A stretch of DNA of 56,467 nucleotides, from NCBI GenBank assembly GCA_021787615.1, contig JAJYLP010000010.1, forward strand, positions 1-56,467. The letters run 5' to 3'. The notes beneath the pieces are model-generated. The model searched no databases and was not told the origin of the DNA. It was given only the letters and a program-made list of their open reading frames with translations. The DNA is from Pseudomonadota bacterium (lineage in GTDB: Bacteria > Pseudomonadota > Gammaproteobacteria > Steroidobacterales > Steroidobacteraceae). Below are positions 26,917 through 36,643 of this stretch, piece by piece (the first letter of the stretch is position 1; each line of letters opens with the position of its first letter). Position numbers and translations under genes: made by a program.

Positions 26917-27813
26917 ATGAAACGCATCATCTGGTTCGCCGCGGTCAACATCGCCGTGCTCGTGGTGATCACGGTGATCGTCGAGGCATTCGGGCTCGAC
27001 CGCTACCTCGGCGCTTACGGGCTCAGCCTCGGAGGTTTGCTCGCACTCAGTGCGGTGTTCGGCTTCGGCGGCGCGTTCGTGTCGCTGGCGCTCTCGAAAT
27101 GGCTCGCCATTCATTCCATGGGGGTGCGGGTGATCGGTCAGCCGCAGAACGCGTTCGAGAGCCAGGTGCTCTCGAGCGTCTCCGCCCACGCGCAGCGCCT
27201 GGGGCTCGGGATGCCTCAGGTCGGCGTGTTCGAATCCCCGGTCATGAACGCCTTTGCCACCGGTGCGCGGCGCCACCACGCGCTCGTCGCGGTGAGCAGC
27301 GCTCTGAGCTCGGCGATGGGACCTGAGGAGCTCGATGCGGTGCTCGGACACGAGATGACGCACGTCGCCAATGGCGACATGATCACGCTCGGCTTGCTGC
27401 AGGGGGTGCTCAATACCTTCGTCATCTTCCTCGCCCGCGTGATCGGCTCGGCCATCGACGGCGCGCTCGGCAGCCGGCGCGAGGGCTCAGGGCGGGGCGG
27501 ACTCTTCTATTTCCTGATCGTCATTGCGCTCGAGATCCTCTTCGGCGTGCTCGCGACCTTGATCGTGATGGCATTCTCGCGGCGGCGCGAGTACCGGGCC
27601 GATGCGGGTGGTGCGGCGCTTGCCGGTACGGCGAGCATGATCGGGGCGCTACGCACTCTGCAGCGCGGCCTTGCCGCGCCGCTACCCGGTCAGCTGCGGG
27701 CGTTCGGCATCCGCGCCGAGTCCGAGGGCGGAGTGATCCGGCGCCTGTTCATGAGTCATCCGCCGATCGAGGATCGTATTGTCGCATTGCAACGGGCGAG
27801 TAGCCGAGGGTGA
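26917..27813 (+). CDS. htpX: HtpX membrane metalloprotease
   Basis: A 298-residue inner-membrane zinc protease that cleaves damaged membrane proteins. Four hydrophobic helices (two N-terminal, two in the middle), the zinc motif VLGHEMTHVANGD, and later the third ligand Glu in SRRREYRADAGG. ATG 26917 gives MKRI, the typical start; GTG 26908 is possible. The 3' end overlaps the convergent gene at 27749 by 65 bases. Confidence 0.93.
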   Translation: MKRIIWFAAVNIAVLVVITVIVEAFGLDRYLGAYGLSLGGLLALSAVFGFGGAFVSLALSKWLAIHSMGVRVIGQPQNAFESQVLSSVSAHAQRLGLGMPQVGVFESPVMNAFATGARRHHALVAVSSALSSAMGPEELDAVLGHEMTHVANGDMITLGLLQGVLNTFVIFLARVIGSAIDGALGSRREGSGRGGLFYFLIVIALEILFGVLATLIVMAFSRRREYRADAGGAALAGTASMIGALRTLQRGLAAPLPGQLRAFGIRAESEGGVIRRLFMSHPPIEDRIVALQRASSRG

Positions 27814-28297
27814 GCCGCCCGGTGAGCGGCGGCTGACGGCAGGTGGCGGCCAGCTGCAGCGTACGGATGAGCGCCCACTGGTCGCTCACCGGCTCTCCTG
27901 CCGCCCCGAGCTCCTCGAAGTGCTGAACGATGTCCGTCACCAGCTCCGCGAGCCGCATCACGCGCCCGCCGCCGATGGCGCGGTGCGTCGGCGCCATGGG
28001 CGTGGCGATCAATGCGATCTGCTCGATGTGCAGCTGCGGGGCGATCCCGAACAGCCGGTGCAGGTACTTCTTGCCAGCATCGAACTTGGTGCGCAAGTGC
28101 GTCTCGCGCTCTGCGAAGGGCAGCAGATCGAAGATCGGCTCGATCTGCACGACGTGGCGATGCAGCGGATGGAACGCCACTACGTCGAGCTCGCATTCGT
28201 AGCTGCCGTCCGGTCCGAGTCCCACCGAGAGCGCCTGGCGCACGAAATAGCCCTGGAACTCGTACCACTCGCGCACCAGATTCTCAAGGTAGTCCAT
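27749..28297 (-). CDS. Conserved protein with possible PD-(D/E)xK nuclease-like core
   Basis: A 182-residue soluble protein: MDYLENLVREWYEFQGYFV, then ECELDVVAFHPLHRHVVQIEP, which looks like the Asp…Glu-x-Lys-type acid pair of a restriction-endonuclease fold, though the usual Lys is replaced (QIEP). ATG 28297 has a good AAGGAG. The gene runs into htpX from the other strand, and its last 65 bases are antisense to the protease end. I can name no partner; DNA or RNA cleavage is only a fold-based guess. Confidence 0.7.
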   Translation of the reverse strand: MDYLENLVREWYEFQGYFVRQALSVGLGPDGSYECELDVVAFHPLHRHVVQIEPIFDLLPFAERETHLRTKFDAGKKYLHRLFGIAPQLHIEQIALIATPMAPTHRAIGGGRVMRLAELVTDIVQHFEELGAAGEPVSDQWALIRTLQLAATCRQPPLTGRLTLGYSPVAMRQYDPRSADDS

Positions 28298-28325
28298 TGT
28301 CGTCTCCTTGTTCGAGCCGTGCCGG

Positions 28326-28886
28326 TCATTTCGCTCGGGAGGGCAATGTGCGGGTCCGGCCGGCGATCATGAACTCGCCGCGGCCGAGGTGATGCAGCGT
28401 GCGCAGCGGCTCGCGCGGCGCTCGGTACCAGGCCGCCAGAACCTGCAGCACGAAGAAGTTGTAGCGGGACTTCAGCCGCGCATCGATCACGCGGCACTCC
28501 AGATCAGCGCGGCACTCGGCGATACGCGGCGCCGCGACACGAGTGCCGGGCTCGGGGGTGAGACCGAAGGCGGCGAACTTGTCGAGCGTGCGGCCCGAGG
28601 TGTTGCCGCAGCCGACCACTGCGCGGGCGAGCTCAACGGTGGGGATGTTGATGACGCACTCGCGCGTGCGGGTGAGGGCCTCGAAGCTGTGGTTGGCCTC
28701 GCTCACGACGCAGCCGACCAGCGGCGGTTCGAACTCCATCATCGTGTGCCACGACTGGGTCATGACGTTGAGCCGGCCGCGGTGCGCCGTGGTGAGCAGC
28801 ACCACCGGACCGGGCTCGAGCAGCCGATACACGGTCCCAAGCGGCAGGGGACGTTTGCCCGGCGCGAGATGTGGGGAGCGGGCCAT
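28326..28886 (-). CDS. Flavin reductase-like (FMN-binding split barrel) protein
   Basis: A 186-residue protein of the flavin reductase family: PLPLGTVYRLLEPGPVVLLTT, LNVMTQSWHTMMEFEPPLVGCVV, and CVINIPTVELARAVVGCG, the standard order for FMN-binding members reducing flavin with NAD(P)H. It follows the nitroreductase gene on the same strand with 17 bases between (stop at 28904), so the two are probably one transcript and may form a flavin redox pair. Confidence 0.85.
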   Translation of the reverse strand: MARSPHLAPGKRPLPLGTVYRLLEPGPVVLLTTAHRGRLNVMTQSWHTMMEFEPPLVGCVVSEANHSFEALTRTRECVINIPTVELARAVVGCGNTSGRTLDKFAAFGLTPEPGTRVAAPRIAECRADLECRVIDARLKSRYNFFVLQVLAAWYRAPREPLRTLHHLGRGEFMIAGRTRTLPSRAK

Positions 28887-28903
28887 GAGCCGGGCCGCGG
28901 CGC

Positions 28904-29467
28904 TCAGGCTCCGATCCAGTGGACCTGCGGCGCCCTGCGCGGCACCGCGGGGAGCGGCGATTTCGCATGTCCGATGATGATCGGGGCCACGGGCAGGCTC
29001 ATCGGCGGCAATTGCAGAGCCGCCTTGCCCTCGGGCGTGGCCAGCCACGGCTGCGCAAAGCCGATCCAACAGCTGCCGAGACCGGCCGCGCAGGCGCTCA
29101 GCATGAGGTTCTGGGCGGCAAGCGCGCAGTTCTCGACAGCCCACGGACCATGCGTCGCGTTCGAGATCACGATCAGCGCGGGCGCCTGATAGAAGATGTC
29201 GAATGCCGGCTCCTCGAGCAGCTCACGCAGGTGGTGCGGCGCCAGGCTTGCCGGCGGCTCGCGCAGCAGATGCGCTTTGGCTTCGTGCGAGATGCCCGCG
29301 AGCAGCGCGCGATCCTGCACGACAGTAAAGAGCCAGGACTGTTCGTTGAGCGCGCTCGGAGCCTGGATCGCCGCCTCGATCAGCTTCACCAGCGTGGCTT
29401 TGGCCACCGGTTCCTCGCTGTACTCACGCACGGCGCGGCGCGCGTAGATGGCTTGCTCGAGTTCCAT
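28904..29467 (-). CDS. Nitroreductase-family flavoprotein
   Basis: A 187-residue FMN protein: MELEQAIYARRAVREYSEE at the start (the Arg-Arg-Ser/Ala-x-Arg motif binding FMN), APSALNEQSW, and the late AACAAGLGSCWIGFA-type helix. It reduces nitroaromatics, quinones or similar compounds with NAD(P)H. ATG 29467 follows GAGGT; an upstream start at 29515 adds non-family residues. Same transcript as the flavin reductase-like gene. Confidence 0.9.
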   Translation of the reverse strand: MELEQAIYARRAVREYSEEPVAKATLVKLIEAAIQAPSALNEQSWLFTVVQDRALLAGISHEAKAHLLREPPASLAPHHLRELLEEPAFDIFYQAPALIVISNATHGPWAVENCALAAQNLMLSACAAGLGSCWIGFAQPWLATPEGKAALQLPPMSLPVAPIIIGHAKSPLPAVPRRAPQVHWIGA

Positions 29468-29832
29468 GACGTACCTCGTGTTGCGGGCGAGAACCCCAGC
29501 CGGTTCCGCAGCCATGGTGAGCCGGATACAACGGATCTGACCGTACTGCCGCGCAGAGCGCCGGGCAATTCGTGTCTTTTACCTATCCGCGGCGCGCTGC
29601 ACGCGGCGAAGTGCCCGCAGCCGCTCCACACGGCGCACTGGAAAGTTCCGTGACCGTTGGGTACTGTATTTGTCTGAGAAGTGACTGCCACGATGGGCCG
29701 GGTGCGCAACGGCGCAGCGGCTGGTGAGCCGGCGAACGCCACGAGAGCGGGGCCGCCCACCGGGCGGGAAGACCGGCAGTCGGCGGCGGAGGCGTGGCGG
29801 CCCCGGGGGGCGCTTTGGTTGGAGACACATCG
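29468..29832. other. Gene-free divergent region
   Basis: 365 bases between the nitroreductase start and the aldose-epimerase start. I see no ORF with protein-like composition, no strong symmetry and no clear promoter pair. It must hold promoters for both sides. Confidence 0.5.
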
Positions 29833-30987
29833 GTGAATAAGATTCGCTTCGCGTGCGCCGCGGTGACCTGCGGTGCGCTCCTCGCGGTTGGGATCGGCCC
29901 GGCGGGGGCGGTGACGGCGGTCCGCTCGGTGTTCGGCCGCATGCCCGACGGCCGGCCGGTCTATGCCGTGACGATGCACAATGCGCACGGGATCACCGTG
30001 CGGATCATCACCTACGGGGCGCGAGTGCAGTCGATCATCACGCCCGATCGCCACGGGCACCTGGCCGATATCGCCCTCGGCTACGCCAACCTCGCCGGCT
30101 ATCTCAGCAAGGCCGATCCGTATTTTGGGGCGAGCGTCGGTCGCTATGCCAATCGCATCGCACGCGGACGCTTCACGCTCGACGGCCACCCCTATCAGCT
30201 CACCATCAATGATGGACCTAACTCTCTGCACGGGGGCGTCAAGGGTTTCGACCGGCACCTCTGGCGCATCATGCGCATCCATCAGGGCAGGACGGCGAGC
30301 GTCACGATGCGTCTCGTCAGCCCGAACGGCGATCAGGGGTATCCGGGTACGCTCACCGTCACGGCGACTTATGCGCTCGATCCGGACAATCGCCTGCGGA
30401 TCGCCTACGGGGCGAGCACGAACGCGCCGACCATCGTCAATATCACCAATCACACGTATTGGAATCTCTCCGGCGAGGGCTCCGGCAGCATTCTCGGGGA
30501 GTGGATGATGATCGCCGGCCGCGAAATCACGCCGGTCGACGCCACGCAGATCCCGACCGGGAGGATCGAGACGGTCGTCGGCACGCCGTTCGATTTCCTC
30601 ACGGCGAAGCCCATCGGCCGGGACATTCGCGACGGGCATTCGCGCCAGCTCGTGATCGGTCGCGGCTACGACATGAACTGGGTCATCAGCCGCAAGCCCG
30701 TGGCGAGGCTGCGCCTGGTGGCACGCGTGACCGATCCGCGCTCGGGCCGCGAGCTCGAGCTCTACTCGATGCAGCCGGGCCTGCAGTTCTACACGGGCAA
30801 TTTCCTAAACGGCACTATCGTCGGCACCTCGGGGCACATCTACCGCCAGTCCGATGCCTTCGTGCTCGAGCCGCAGCTGTTCCCCGACACGCCGAATCAC
30901 CCGAATTTCGGCTCGGCGGTGCTGCGCCCCGGGGCGCGCTACCGCAATGTGATGGTCTACCGCTTCTCGACGGTACGCGCTCGCTGA
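29833..30987 (+). CDS. galM: Aldose 1-epimerase, exported
   Basis: A 384-residue mutarotase with a signal peptide of about 28 residues (ends GIGPAGA). The two catalytic His lie in NSLHGG and NHTYWNLSG; the general-base Glu is in FVLEPQ. It interconverts the alpha and beta forms of galactose, glucose and related sugars, here in the periplasm. GTG 29833 follows GGAGA at good spacing; the ATG at 29794 adds residues that spoil the signal peptide. Confidence 0.9.
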   Translation: MNKIRFACAAVTCGALLAVGIGPAGAVTAVRSVFGRMPDGRPVYAVTMHNAHGITVRIITYGARVQSIITPDRHGHLADIALGYANLAGYLSKADPYFGASVGRYANRIARGRFTLDGHPYQLTINDGPNSLHGGVKGFDRHLWRIMRIHQGRTASVTMRLVSPNGDQGYPGTLTVTATYALDPDNRLRIAYGASTNAPTIVNITNHTYWNLSGEGSGSILGEWMMIAGREITPVDATQIPTGRIETVVGTPFDFLTAKPIGRDIRDGHSRQLVIGRGYDMNWVISRKPVARLRLVARVTDPRSGRELELYSMQPGLQFYTGNFLNGTIVGTSGHIYRQSDAFVLEPQLFPDTPNHPNFGSAVLRPGARYRNVMVYRFSTVRAR

Positions 30988-31055
30988 GCGCGCCGGCGGG
31001 TCCGGGACCGGCGCGGCGTGCTATCCTTTCGCGAGCTGCACCACTGGGGGCGACG

Positions 31056-32198
31056 ATGGATGCCAAAGCGGGAGCGCGCGAGCGTTTCGAGGCGGTCCGC
31101 GATGGGTTGATCGAGATCAGCCATCGCATCCATGCCCACCCGGAACTCGGGTTCGAGGAGGAAAAGGCGAGCACTTGGCTGTGCGAGCGCCTGAGCGAGG
31201 CGGGCTTCGCCGTCGAGAAGGGCATCTGTGATCTGCCCACGGCGTTTCGGGCCCGGGTTGGCTCGGGTCCGGTGCACGTCGCCATCTGCGCCGAGTACGA
31301 CAGCCTGCCCGTCATCGGGCACGCCTGCGGCCACAACATCATCGCCGCCTCGGCGCTGGGTGCGGCCATTGCCGCGGCCCAGGTGGCCGATGAGGTCGGA
31401 CTCACGGTGAGCGTGATCGGCACGCCGGCCGAAGAGGTGGGCAACGCCAGCGGGAAGATCCTGCTGCTCGAGCGCGGCGCGTTCGCGGGCGTGGATGCGG
31501 CGATGATGGTCCATCCGGCACCGATCGACGTGTGCCGGGCGAAAGTCATCGCCGCTTCGATGTTTAATGTGCACTGCACCGGCAAGGCCTCGCATGCCTC
31601 GGCGTTCCCGGAGCTCGGCATCAACGCCGCCGATGCGCTGACGGTGGCGCAAACCGCCATTGGGCTGCTGCGCCAGCACATCCGCGATACCGACCGCATT
31701 CACGGCATCGTGACCCACGGCGGCGATGCGCCGAATGTGGTTCCGGCGCACACCTCGGCACGCTATATCATCCGCTCCGAGACGCTCGAGCAGCTCACCG
31801 AGCTGCGCGGCCGGGTGTACCGGTGCTTCGAGGCGGGAGCGCTCGCCACCGGTGCGAAGCTCGAGATTCTCGGGGGCGATAAGCCCTACGCGCAGATGCG
31901 CCACGACGCGCGCCTCGCGCAGCTGTACCAGCGCAATGCCGAGCGCCTCGGGCGGACCTTCCCCGATCCTCAAGTGTGGGAGAACCGCCCCACGGGCTCG
32001 ACGGATATGGGCAACGTGTCGCTCGCGATGCCTTCGATTCACCCGATGATCGGAATCAACTCCCTGCCTGCGGTCAACCATCAGCCGGAGTTCGCCGCGC
32101 ACTGCGTCACTCCCGAGGCCGATCAGGCGCTCATCGACGGAGCGATCGCGATGGCGTGGACCTGCATCGATCTGGCCGCGCTCTGCGGCAACGCCTGA
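31056..32198 (+). CDS. M20-family amidohydrolase (PM20D2/AbgB-like)
   Basis: A 380-residue metallohydrolase: HRIHAHPELGFEEEKAS at the N-terminus, VIGHACGHNII (metal His and Asp region), GTPAEEVGNASGK (catalytic Glu), and CTGKASHASAFPELGINAAD in the lid domain. This subgroup cleaves amide bonds of N-acyl amino acids or dipeptides and repairs faulty dipeptides. ATG 31056 follows GGGGGCG. It is convergent with the ABC operon at 32227. Confidence 0.88.
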   Translation: MDAKAGARERFEAVRDGLIEISHRIHAHPELGFEEEKASTWLCERLSEAGFAVEKGICDLPTAFRARVGSGPVHVAICAEYDSLPVIGHACGHNIIAASALGAAIAAAQVADEVGLTVSVIGTPAEEVGNASGKILLLERGAFAGVDAAMMVHPAPIDVCRAKVIAASMFNVHCTGKASHASAFPELGINAADALTVAQTAIGLLRQHIRDTDRIHGIVTHGGDAPNVVPAHTSARYIIRSETLEQLTELRGRVYRCFEAGALATGAKLEILGGDKPYAQMRHDARLAQLYQRNAERLGRTFPDPQVWENRPTGSTDMGNVSLAMPSIHPMIGINSLPAVNHQPEFAAHCVTPEADQALIDGAIAMAWTCIDLAALCGNA

Positions 32199-32226
32199 CG
32201 GTCTTTCCCCGCGAGCCCGCGTCGGC

Positions 32227-32904
32227 TCAGTGCATCCGGCCGTCGAGCATCGGCACGATGCGCCCGGCGCGCGCGGCGAGGCCCGCATCGTGCGTCACCA
32301 GGCACAGCGTGGTGCCTGCGGCGTTCAGTTCCGCGAGCAACGCCATCACCGCCTCGGCGCTGTGGCTGTCGAGGTTGCCGGTCGGCTCGTCCGCCAGGAT
32401 CAAGTCCGGCTCTCCGACCAGGGCGCGTGCGATCGCGACGCGCTGCTGCTGACCGCCGGAGAGCTGGTGGGGATAGTGTCCGAGGCGCTCTTCGAGTCCG
32501 ACGCGCGCGAGCACCGCGCGGGCCCGCCGCTCGCGCTCTCGGCGTGCCACGCCTCCGCGCAACTTCAGCGGCAGGGCGACGTTCTCGAGCACCGTCAGTT
32601 CGCTGATCAAATTGAATGATTGGAACACGAAACCGATGTGGCGGTTGCGCACCACAGCACGGGTGTCGCCATCGAGGTCGCTGACGTCGCGTCCGGCCAG
32701 CAGATAGCGCCCGTGATCGAACGGAAGCAGCAGCCCCATGACTGCCATGAGCGTCGACTTGCCGCACCCGGAAGGCCCGGTGACCGCAACGAACTCACCG
32801 CGCTCGATGCGCAGATTCACCTCGCGCAGCGCATAGGTGTCGAGCGCCTCGAGACGGTAGCGCTTGGTGAGCCCCGCCAGCTCGATCACCGCAATCTCAG
32901 TCAT
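32227..32904 (-). CDS. MacB/LolD-type ABC transporter ATPase
   Basis: A 225-residue ATP-binding subunit: Walker A GPSGCGKST, Q-loop in VFQSFNLI, signature LSGGQQQR, Walker B LILADEPTGNLD. It powers the permease at 34214 and is encoded after the adaptor on the same strand. In typical MacB the ATPase and permease are one chain, here they are separate. It has 27 bases to the adaptor gene, so it is likely the last gene of the operon. Confidence 0.92.
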   Translation of the reverse strand: MTEIAVIELAGLTKRYRLEALDTYALREVNLRIERGEFVAVTGPSGCGKSTLMAVMGLLLPFDHGRYLLAGRDVSDLDGDTRAVVRNRHIGFVFQSFNLISELTVLENVALPLKLRGGVARRERERRARAVLARVGLEERLGHYPHQLSGGQQQRVAIARALVGEPDLILADEPTGNLDSHSAEAVMALLAELNAAGTTLCLVTHDAGLAARAGRIVPMLDGRMH

Positions 32905-32931
32905 GGGTGAATTCCCGCGTCCATGCGCGTC

Positions 32932-34224
32932 TCAACGCAGCTCGAGCACCTGATCGCCCGAGTAGGCGGAGGTATCGGAGAGCACAATGCGCTCACCGGC
33001 GTGCAGCCCCGAGAGCACCTGAATGCGGCTGATGGAGCCAACACCAAAGCGCACCGACCGGCGCACGGCGCGCTTGCCTTTCGGGTCCAGGACGAACACA
33101 TGATTCTTCTTGCTGCCCACCGCCCCGGCCGGCCGGACGACAAAATCGACGCCGTGCAGTATGGCAACCCGAATGGTGGCATCGACACTCTCATTGGCAC
33201 GCGAGCCGGCTGGCGGGGTGCCGGTCAGGCGCACATCGACGGTGACCACGCCCTCTTTGACCGTGGGGTCGACGCGCACGACCCGCCCCGCGACCAGGCC
33301 GTCATGGGTGTCGATGCGCACGGCGAGTCCGGGCTTGACGCTGCCGGCGGAATACTGGCTGACGTGCAGCTGGGCCATGAGCGCATCGGGCGAGGTCACG
33401 CGGGCCAGGTCGGTCCCGACGGTGACCTGTTGGCCCATCTGGGCATCGATCTCCTCGATCTGCCCGGCGACCGGCGCGCGCACCGTGAGTCGCGCGAGCT
33501 CCGATTCGCGCAACGCCGTCAGCACCTTTTGCTGCTCGACCCGTTCGCGCTCGGCGCGCAGCAGGGCGCGATTGCCGGATTTCAGACGCGCGAGGCGCTG
33601 CTGCTCGAGGTGCAGCTGCTTCTGCTGCAGGCCATAGCGCAGCTTCTCATCGGTGTATTGGTAATGCCCGACGATGCCCTCGGCGGCGAGCTTGCCGTCG
33701 GCCGCGACGTGCATGGCCGAGCTTTCCAGGTCGACCCTCATGCTGGCGATTCGCGAGCGCTCATTGAGCACGGCGCTCTCCTCGCTCTCCTCCTGGGCGA
33801 TCAGCTCGGCCCGCGCGGCGGCGAGTGCGGCCGCGGCGCTTTGCGCGGCATTGGCCATCTGCGGGTTTGACAGTGTCACCAGCGGCTCGCCCGGCTTGAC
33901 CTGCTGGCCCGGCTCGACCCATACCGCCTCGACCACACCGGTGGCGGGCGCGGCGATCCACCGCGATTGCGCCGGAATCAGCTTGCCGGTCGCCTGCACA
34001 CGCACGGCGAACGTGCCGTGCTGCACGGTGCCGATGTACAGAGAGCGCAGTGGCACCTCCGCGACGTTGCGGGCATTGACCTGCCAGGCCCAGCCGGCTC
34101 CGCCGAGCACCATCACGGCCCCCGCCACGGCCCAGGTCGAATGCCGCCGCCACCACGGCCGCTTCGGCCGCGCGCGGTGCTCGTCCATGGTGGTGAACAG
34201 GTCGGATTTTCGCTCAGAGCTCAT
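32932..34224 (-). CDS. HlyD/MacA-type periplasmic adaptor
   Basis: A 430-residue adaptor: one membrane helix near residues 35-50, a lipoyl-like half (SRWIAAPATGVVEAVWVEPGQ), a long coiled coil (about 115-230; ERVEQQKVLTALRESELARLTVRAPVAGQI is its end), then beta barrel. ATG 34224 overlaps the permease stop by 11 bases. It joins the inner-membrane transporter to an outer-membrane channel, which is not in the window. Confidence 0.9.
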   Translation of the reverse strand: MSSERKSDLFTTMDEHRARPKRPWWRRHSTWAVAGAVMVLGGAGWAWQVNARNVAEVPLRSLYIGTVQHGTFAVRVQATGKLIPAQSRWIAAPATGVVEAVWVEPGQQVKPGEPLVTLSNPQMANAAQSAAAALAAARAELIAQEESEESAVLNERSRIASMRVDLESSAMHVAADGKLAAEGIVGHYQYTDEKLRYGLQQKQLHLEQQRLARLKSGNRALLRAERERVEQQKVLTALRESELARLTVRAPVAGQIEEIDAQMGQQVTVGTDLARVTSPDALMAQLHVSQYSAGSVKPGLAVRIDTHDGLVAGRVVRVDPTVKEGVVTVDVRLTGTPPAGSRANESVDATIRVAILHGVDFVVRPAGAVGSKKNHVFVLDPKGKRAVRRSVRFGVGSISRIQVLSGLHAGERIVLSDTSAYSGDQVLELR

Positions 34225-36643
34225 GCAGACTCTCCGCCGGCGCTTCGCGCGCTGCCAACCGCGCCGGACCATGTACTACGGCGGCCACTGCCGCCCATAA
34301 GATAATCAATGCGGCCCCGCTCGCCGCGCCGTACGGAGATGCCGGCGCATCCGAGAGGAACTCGAACTGGCGCGCCAGCCACGGCAGCGTGAGCAGGGTC
34401 AGGGCCATTCCCGCCGCCGCCAGCGCCAGGGGTCCGCCGAGTACTCGGCGATACATCCAGCGCGGACTGGCGCCGAGGGCGGCGTGAATCGCGCGCACCC
34501 GCTTGCCGGTGATGAGGAACAGCCTCAGCTGGGCAAAAACGCCCGAAAGCGCCACGATCCACGCGAACAGGGCGATCCCGGCGAACAGCCGGGCCTGAGC
34601 GCTCTCGGGAGAGGCCAGCCAAGCGCGCTCGGCGCGGGTCGATTTCGGCGGCTCAACTTGCACGCTCAGACCCGCTTGTGTCAACACCTGCATGAACCGA
34701 TGGCGCAGCAGCTCACGCTCCCCCGGGCTCAGCGCTGCGCCGATCGCCAGAGTCGCGGGATTGAGCATCTGCCCGAGATGCGCGCGCAGGTCCTCGACCA
34801 CCAGCGGGCAGGCGGGCTGTGCGGCGCCGCGCAGGTGCATCGGTGCGAGCGCGCCGATGATGCGCTCGGGGCGTCGCGCGAATTCCAGGCTCCTGCCCAA
34901 CGCCTCTCCCGGTGAGCCGAATAGCGTGCGCGCCACCTGGGTGTCGATGAGAACCGCGCCGCCATCGTTTCGACCCGACGGGAACAGTTCGCCGGCCTGC
35001 AGATGTGCGCCGACGGCCCGCAGCCAGCCGCTCGAGGCGATCGCGGTGCAGGCGCTCGTGATCCGCTTGCCGGCGCGGACTGCCCGCAGAAATTCAAAGC
35101 CGTGCGTGGGCTCGATATTGGGGCCTATTCCCACTGCGGCGCCCGGCGCCAGGACGTGAGTCACCCCGATGATGCGATTCAGCGCGAGCCCGGCTGCCGT
35201 GCCGGCGTGCCGGATCGCGAGGTTCGGGCCTGCCCAGCGCGTCGCCATTAGTGTTGCCGGCCGAGCGAGAAAGCCGAGCGGTGCCTCATGAGTGCGCCAG
35301 GCGTACGAGATGGACCAGGAAGCCGCGACGGTGAGCAGCGCCGCGAGCATCACTTCCAGACCGATGAGCGCGGCGCTCGCTGCGCGGTCCGCCTGCGTGA
35401 GGGTTGCCATGCGCTCGGTCTCCAGCGCCTCGCGGCGCAGCAGCACCGCGAGCGGCAGGGCCTTGGCGAGCACCACGACGAGTGCGAGCAGAGGTATGAG
35501 CCAGCTCAGCGTCGGTGCGAGGGCGCCATGGGTCAGCACTCCCGCATACCGGGGCGCGAAATGGCGCAGGACGAGCACCGCGCCGGCCACCAAGGCGACA
35601 CTCACGGCAAGCACGAACGCAAGCGAAGCCAGTGCCTCGAGCGTGAAGCGTCTGAGCAGATAGCCGCGGCGCGCGCCGAGCACGCGCTCGATGCGCAGCG
35701 TTGCCCGGCGCCGCAACCAGACCAGCCAGGCGACCACCAGAAGATTGAGCGCGGCGATGGCGAGAGTCGCGAACGCAATGGCCATCGCGAGGCGGATGCG
35801 CCTCGCGCGCGCGCGCTGTATGGCGGGGAAGGGCGAGTACGGCCGGTGCGTCGCGAACCCCGTCACGTCGCGCGGCAAAATGCCGGCCGCCGACTTGCGC
35901 AGCCGCCGCAGGGTCAATGCCAATTGCGCCGGGGTGAGACGTCGCGGGACACTCAGCAGCGCGGCCGGCCCCAGAATCGGCAGCGCGGCGACCATGTTGG
36001 GCTTCGGCAGGCCCTTCGGCCAGCGGCCCAACTGCACGGCAACCATGACCGTATAGGGCACCCAGAGATTCGTTCGGGCGCGCCCGATAGCACCGAGTCC
36101 GCCCCGAAACGCCTGCGGCAGCACGCCAATCACGCGCAGCTCAAAGCCGTGCCGCGTGAAGACGCTTCGTCCGACCGCCGCCTGCGGCGTGCCGAACAGG
36201 CGCTGTGCCAGCGGCTCAGACATGAGCGTGACGGCCGCGCCGCGGCGCTGCTCCCCCGCGCTGATCAGCCGCCCAACCAGGGGGTGGACATGCAGAGCGC
36301 GCAGGTAGCCGCCGATCACCGTCACGGTATTCTCGCGCGTGAAGGGTCCTTGCGGACGCGTGCCGAGCGCGACGCGGCTGCCGAAGGCCATGCCGAGCCC
36401 GAATCCCGGCGGCAGCAGCGGCTCGAGCTCGAACACCTGCTGGCTCACCAGGCCGGAGTAGTGCGTGCCGTTGGCGCGCCGATAGCCGAGCGCCAGGTAG
36501 TGATAGCCCGGCGCGGCGCCAGGGATCGCCGGCGACTGCCACGCCTGCAGCATCGCCAGACTCAGTGCGCTCGCCGCGACGGCGACGGCGAACACGCCGT
36601 GGGTCACTGCGGAGAGGACTCGGTTGATCGGAATCGACGGCAT
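34214..36643 (-). CDS. Double-length MacB-like ABC permease (ADOP type)
   Basis: An 809-residue membrane protein with two MacB-core plus FtsX repeats. One helix is near residues 12-32, then a periplasmic domain, and three FtsX-type helices at about 280-445. A further helix begins the second repeat, then a second periplasmic domain and three helices at about 685-805. The sequence YLALGYRR near residue 48 and the repeated GSRVALGT/GFELRVIGV region match the periplasmic half. It lacks its own ATPase, which is gene 32227. Such double permeases are known as ADOP proteins. First gene of the operon, export of antibiotics or lipids inferred. Confidence 0.85.
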   Translation of the reverse strand: MPSIPINRVLSAVTHGVFAVAVAASALSLAMLQAWQSPAIPGAAPGYHYLALGYRRANGTHYSGLVSQQVFELEPLLPPGFGLGMAFGSRVALGTRPQGPFTRENTVTVIGGYLRALHVHPLVGRLISAGEQRRGAAVTLMSEPLAQRLFGTPQAAVGRSVFTRHGFELRVIGVLPQAFRGGLGAIGRARTNLWVPYTVMVAVQLGRWPKGLPKPNMVAALPILGPAALLSVPRRLTPAQLALTLRRLRKSAAGILPRDVTGFATHRPYSPFPAIQRARARRIRLAMAIAFATLAIAALNLLVVAWLVWLRRRATLRIERVLGARRGYLLRRFTLEALASLAFVLAVSVALVAGAVLVLRHFAPRYAGVLTHGALAPTLSWLIPLLALVVVLAKALPLAVLLRREALETERMATLTQADRAASAALIGLEVMLAALLTVAASWSISYAWRTHEAPLGFLARPATLMATRWAGPNLAIRHAGTAAGLALNRIIGVTHVLAPGAAVGIGPNIEPTHGFEFLRAVRAGKRITSACTAIASSGWLRAVGAHLQAGELFPSGRNDGGAVLIDTQVARTLFGSPGEALGRSLEFARRPERIIGALAPMHLRGAAQPACPLVVEDLRAHLGQMLNPATLAIGAALSPGERELLRHRFMQVLTQAGLSVQVEPPKSTRAERAWLASPESAQARLFAGIALFAWIVALSGVFAQLRLFLITGKRVRAIHAALGASPRWMYRRVLGGPLALAAAGMALTLLTLPWLARQFEFLSDAPASPYGAASGAALIILWAAVAAVVHGPARLAAREAPAESLHEL

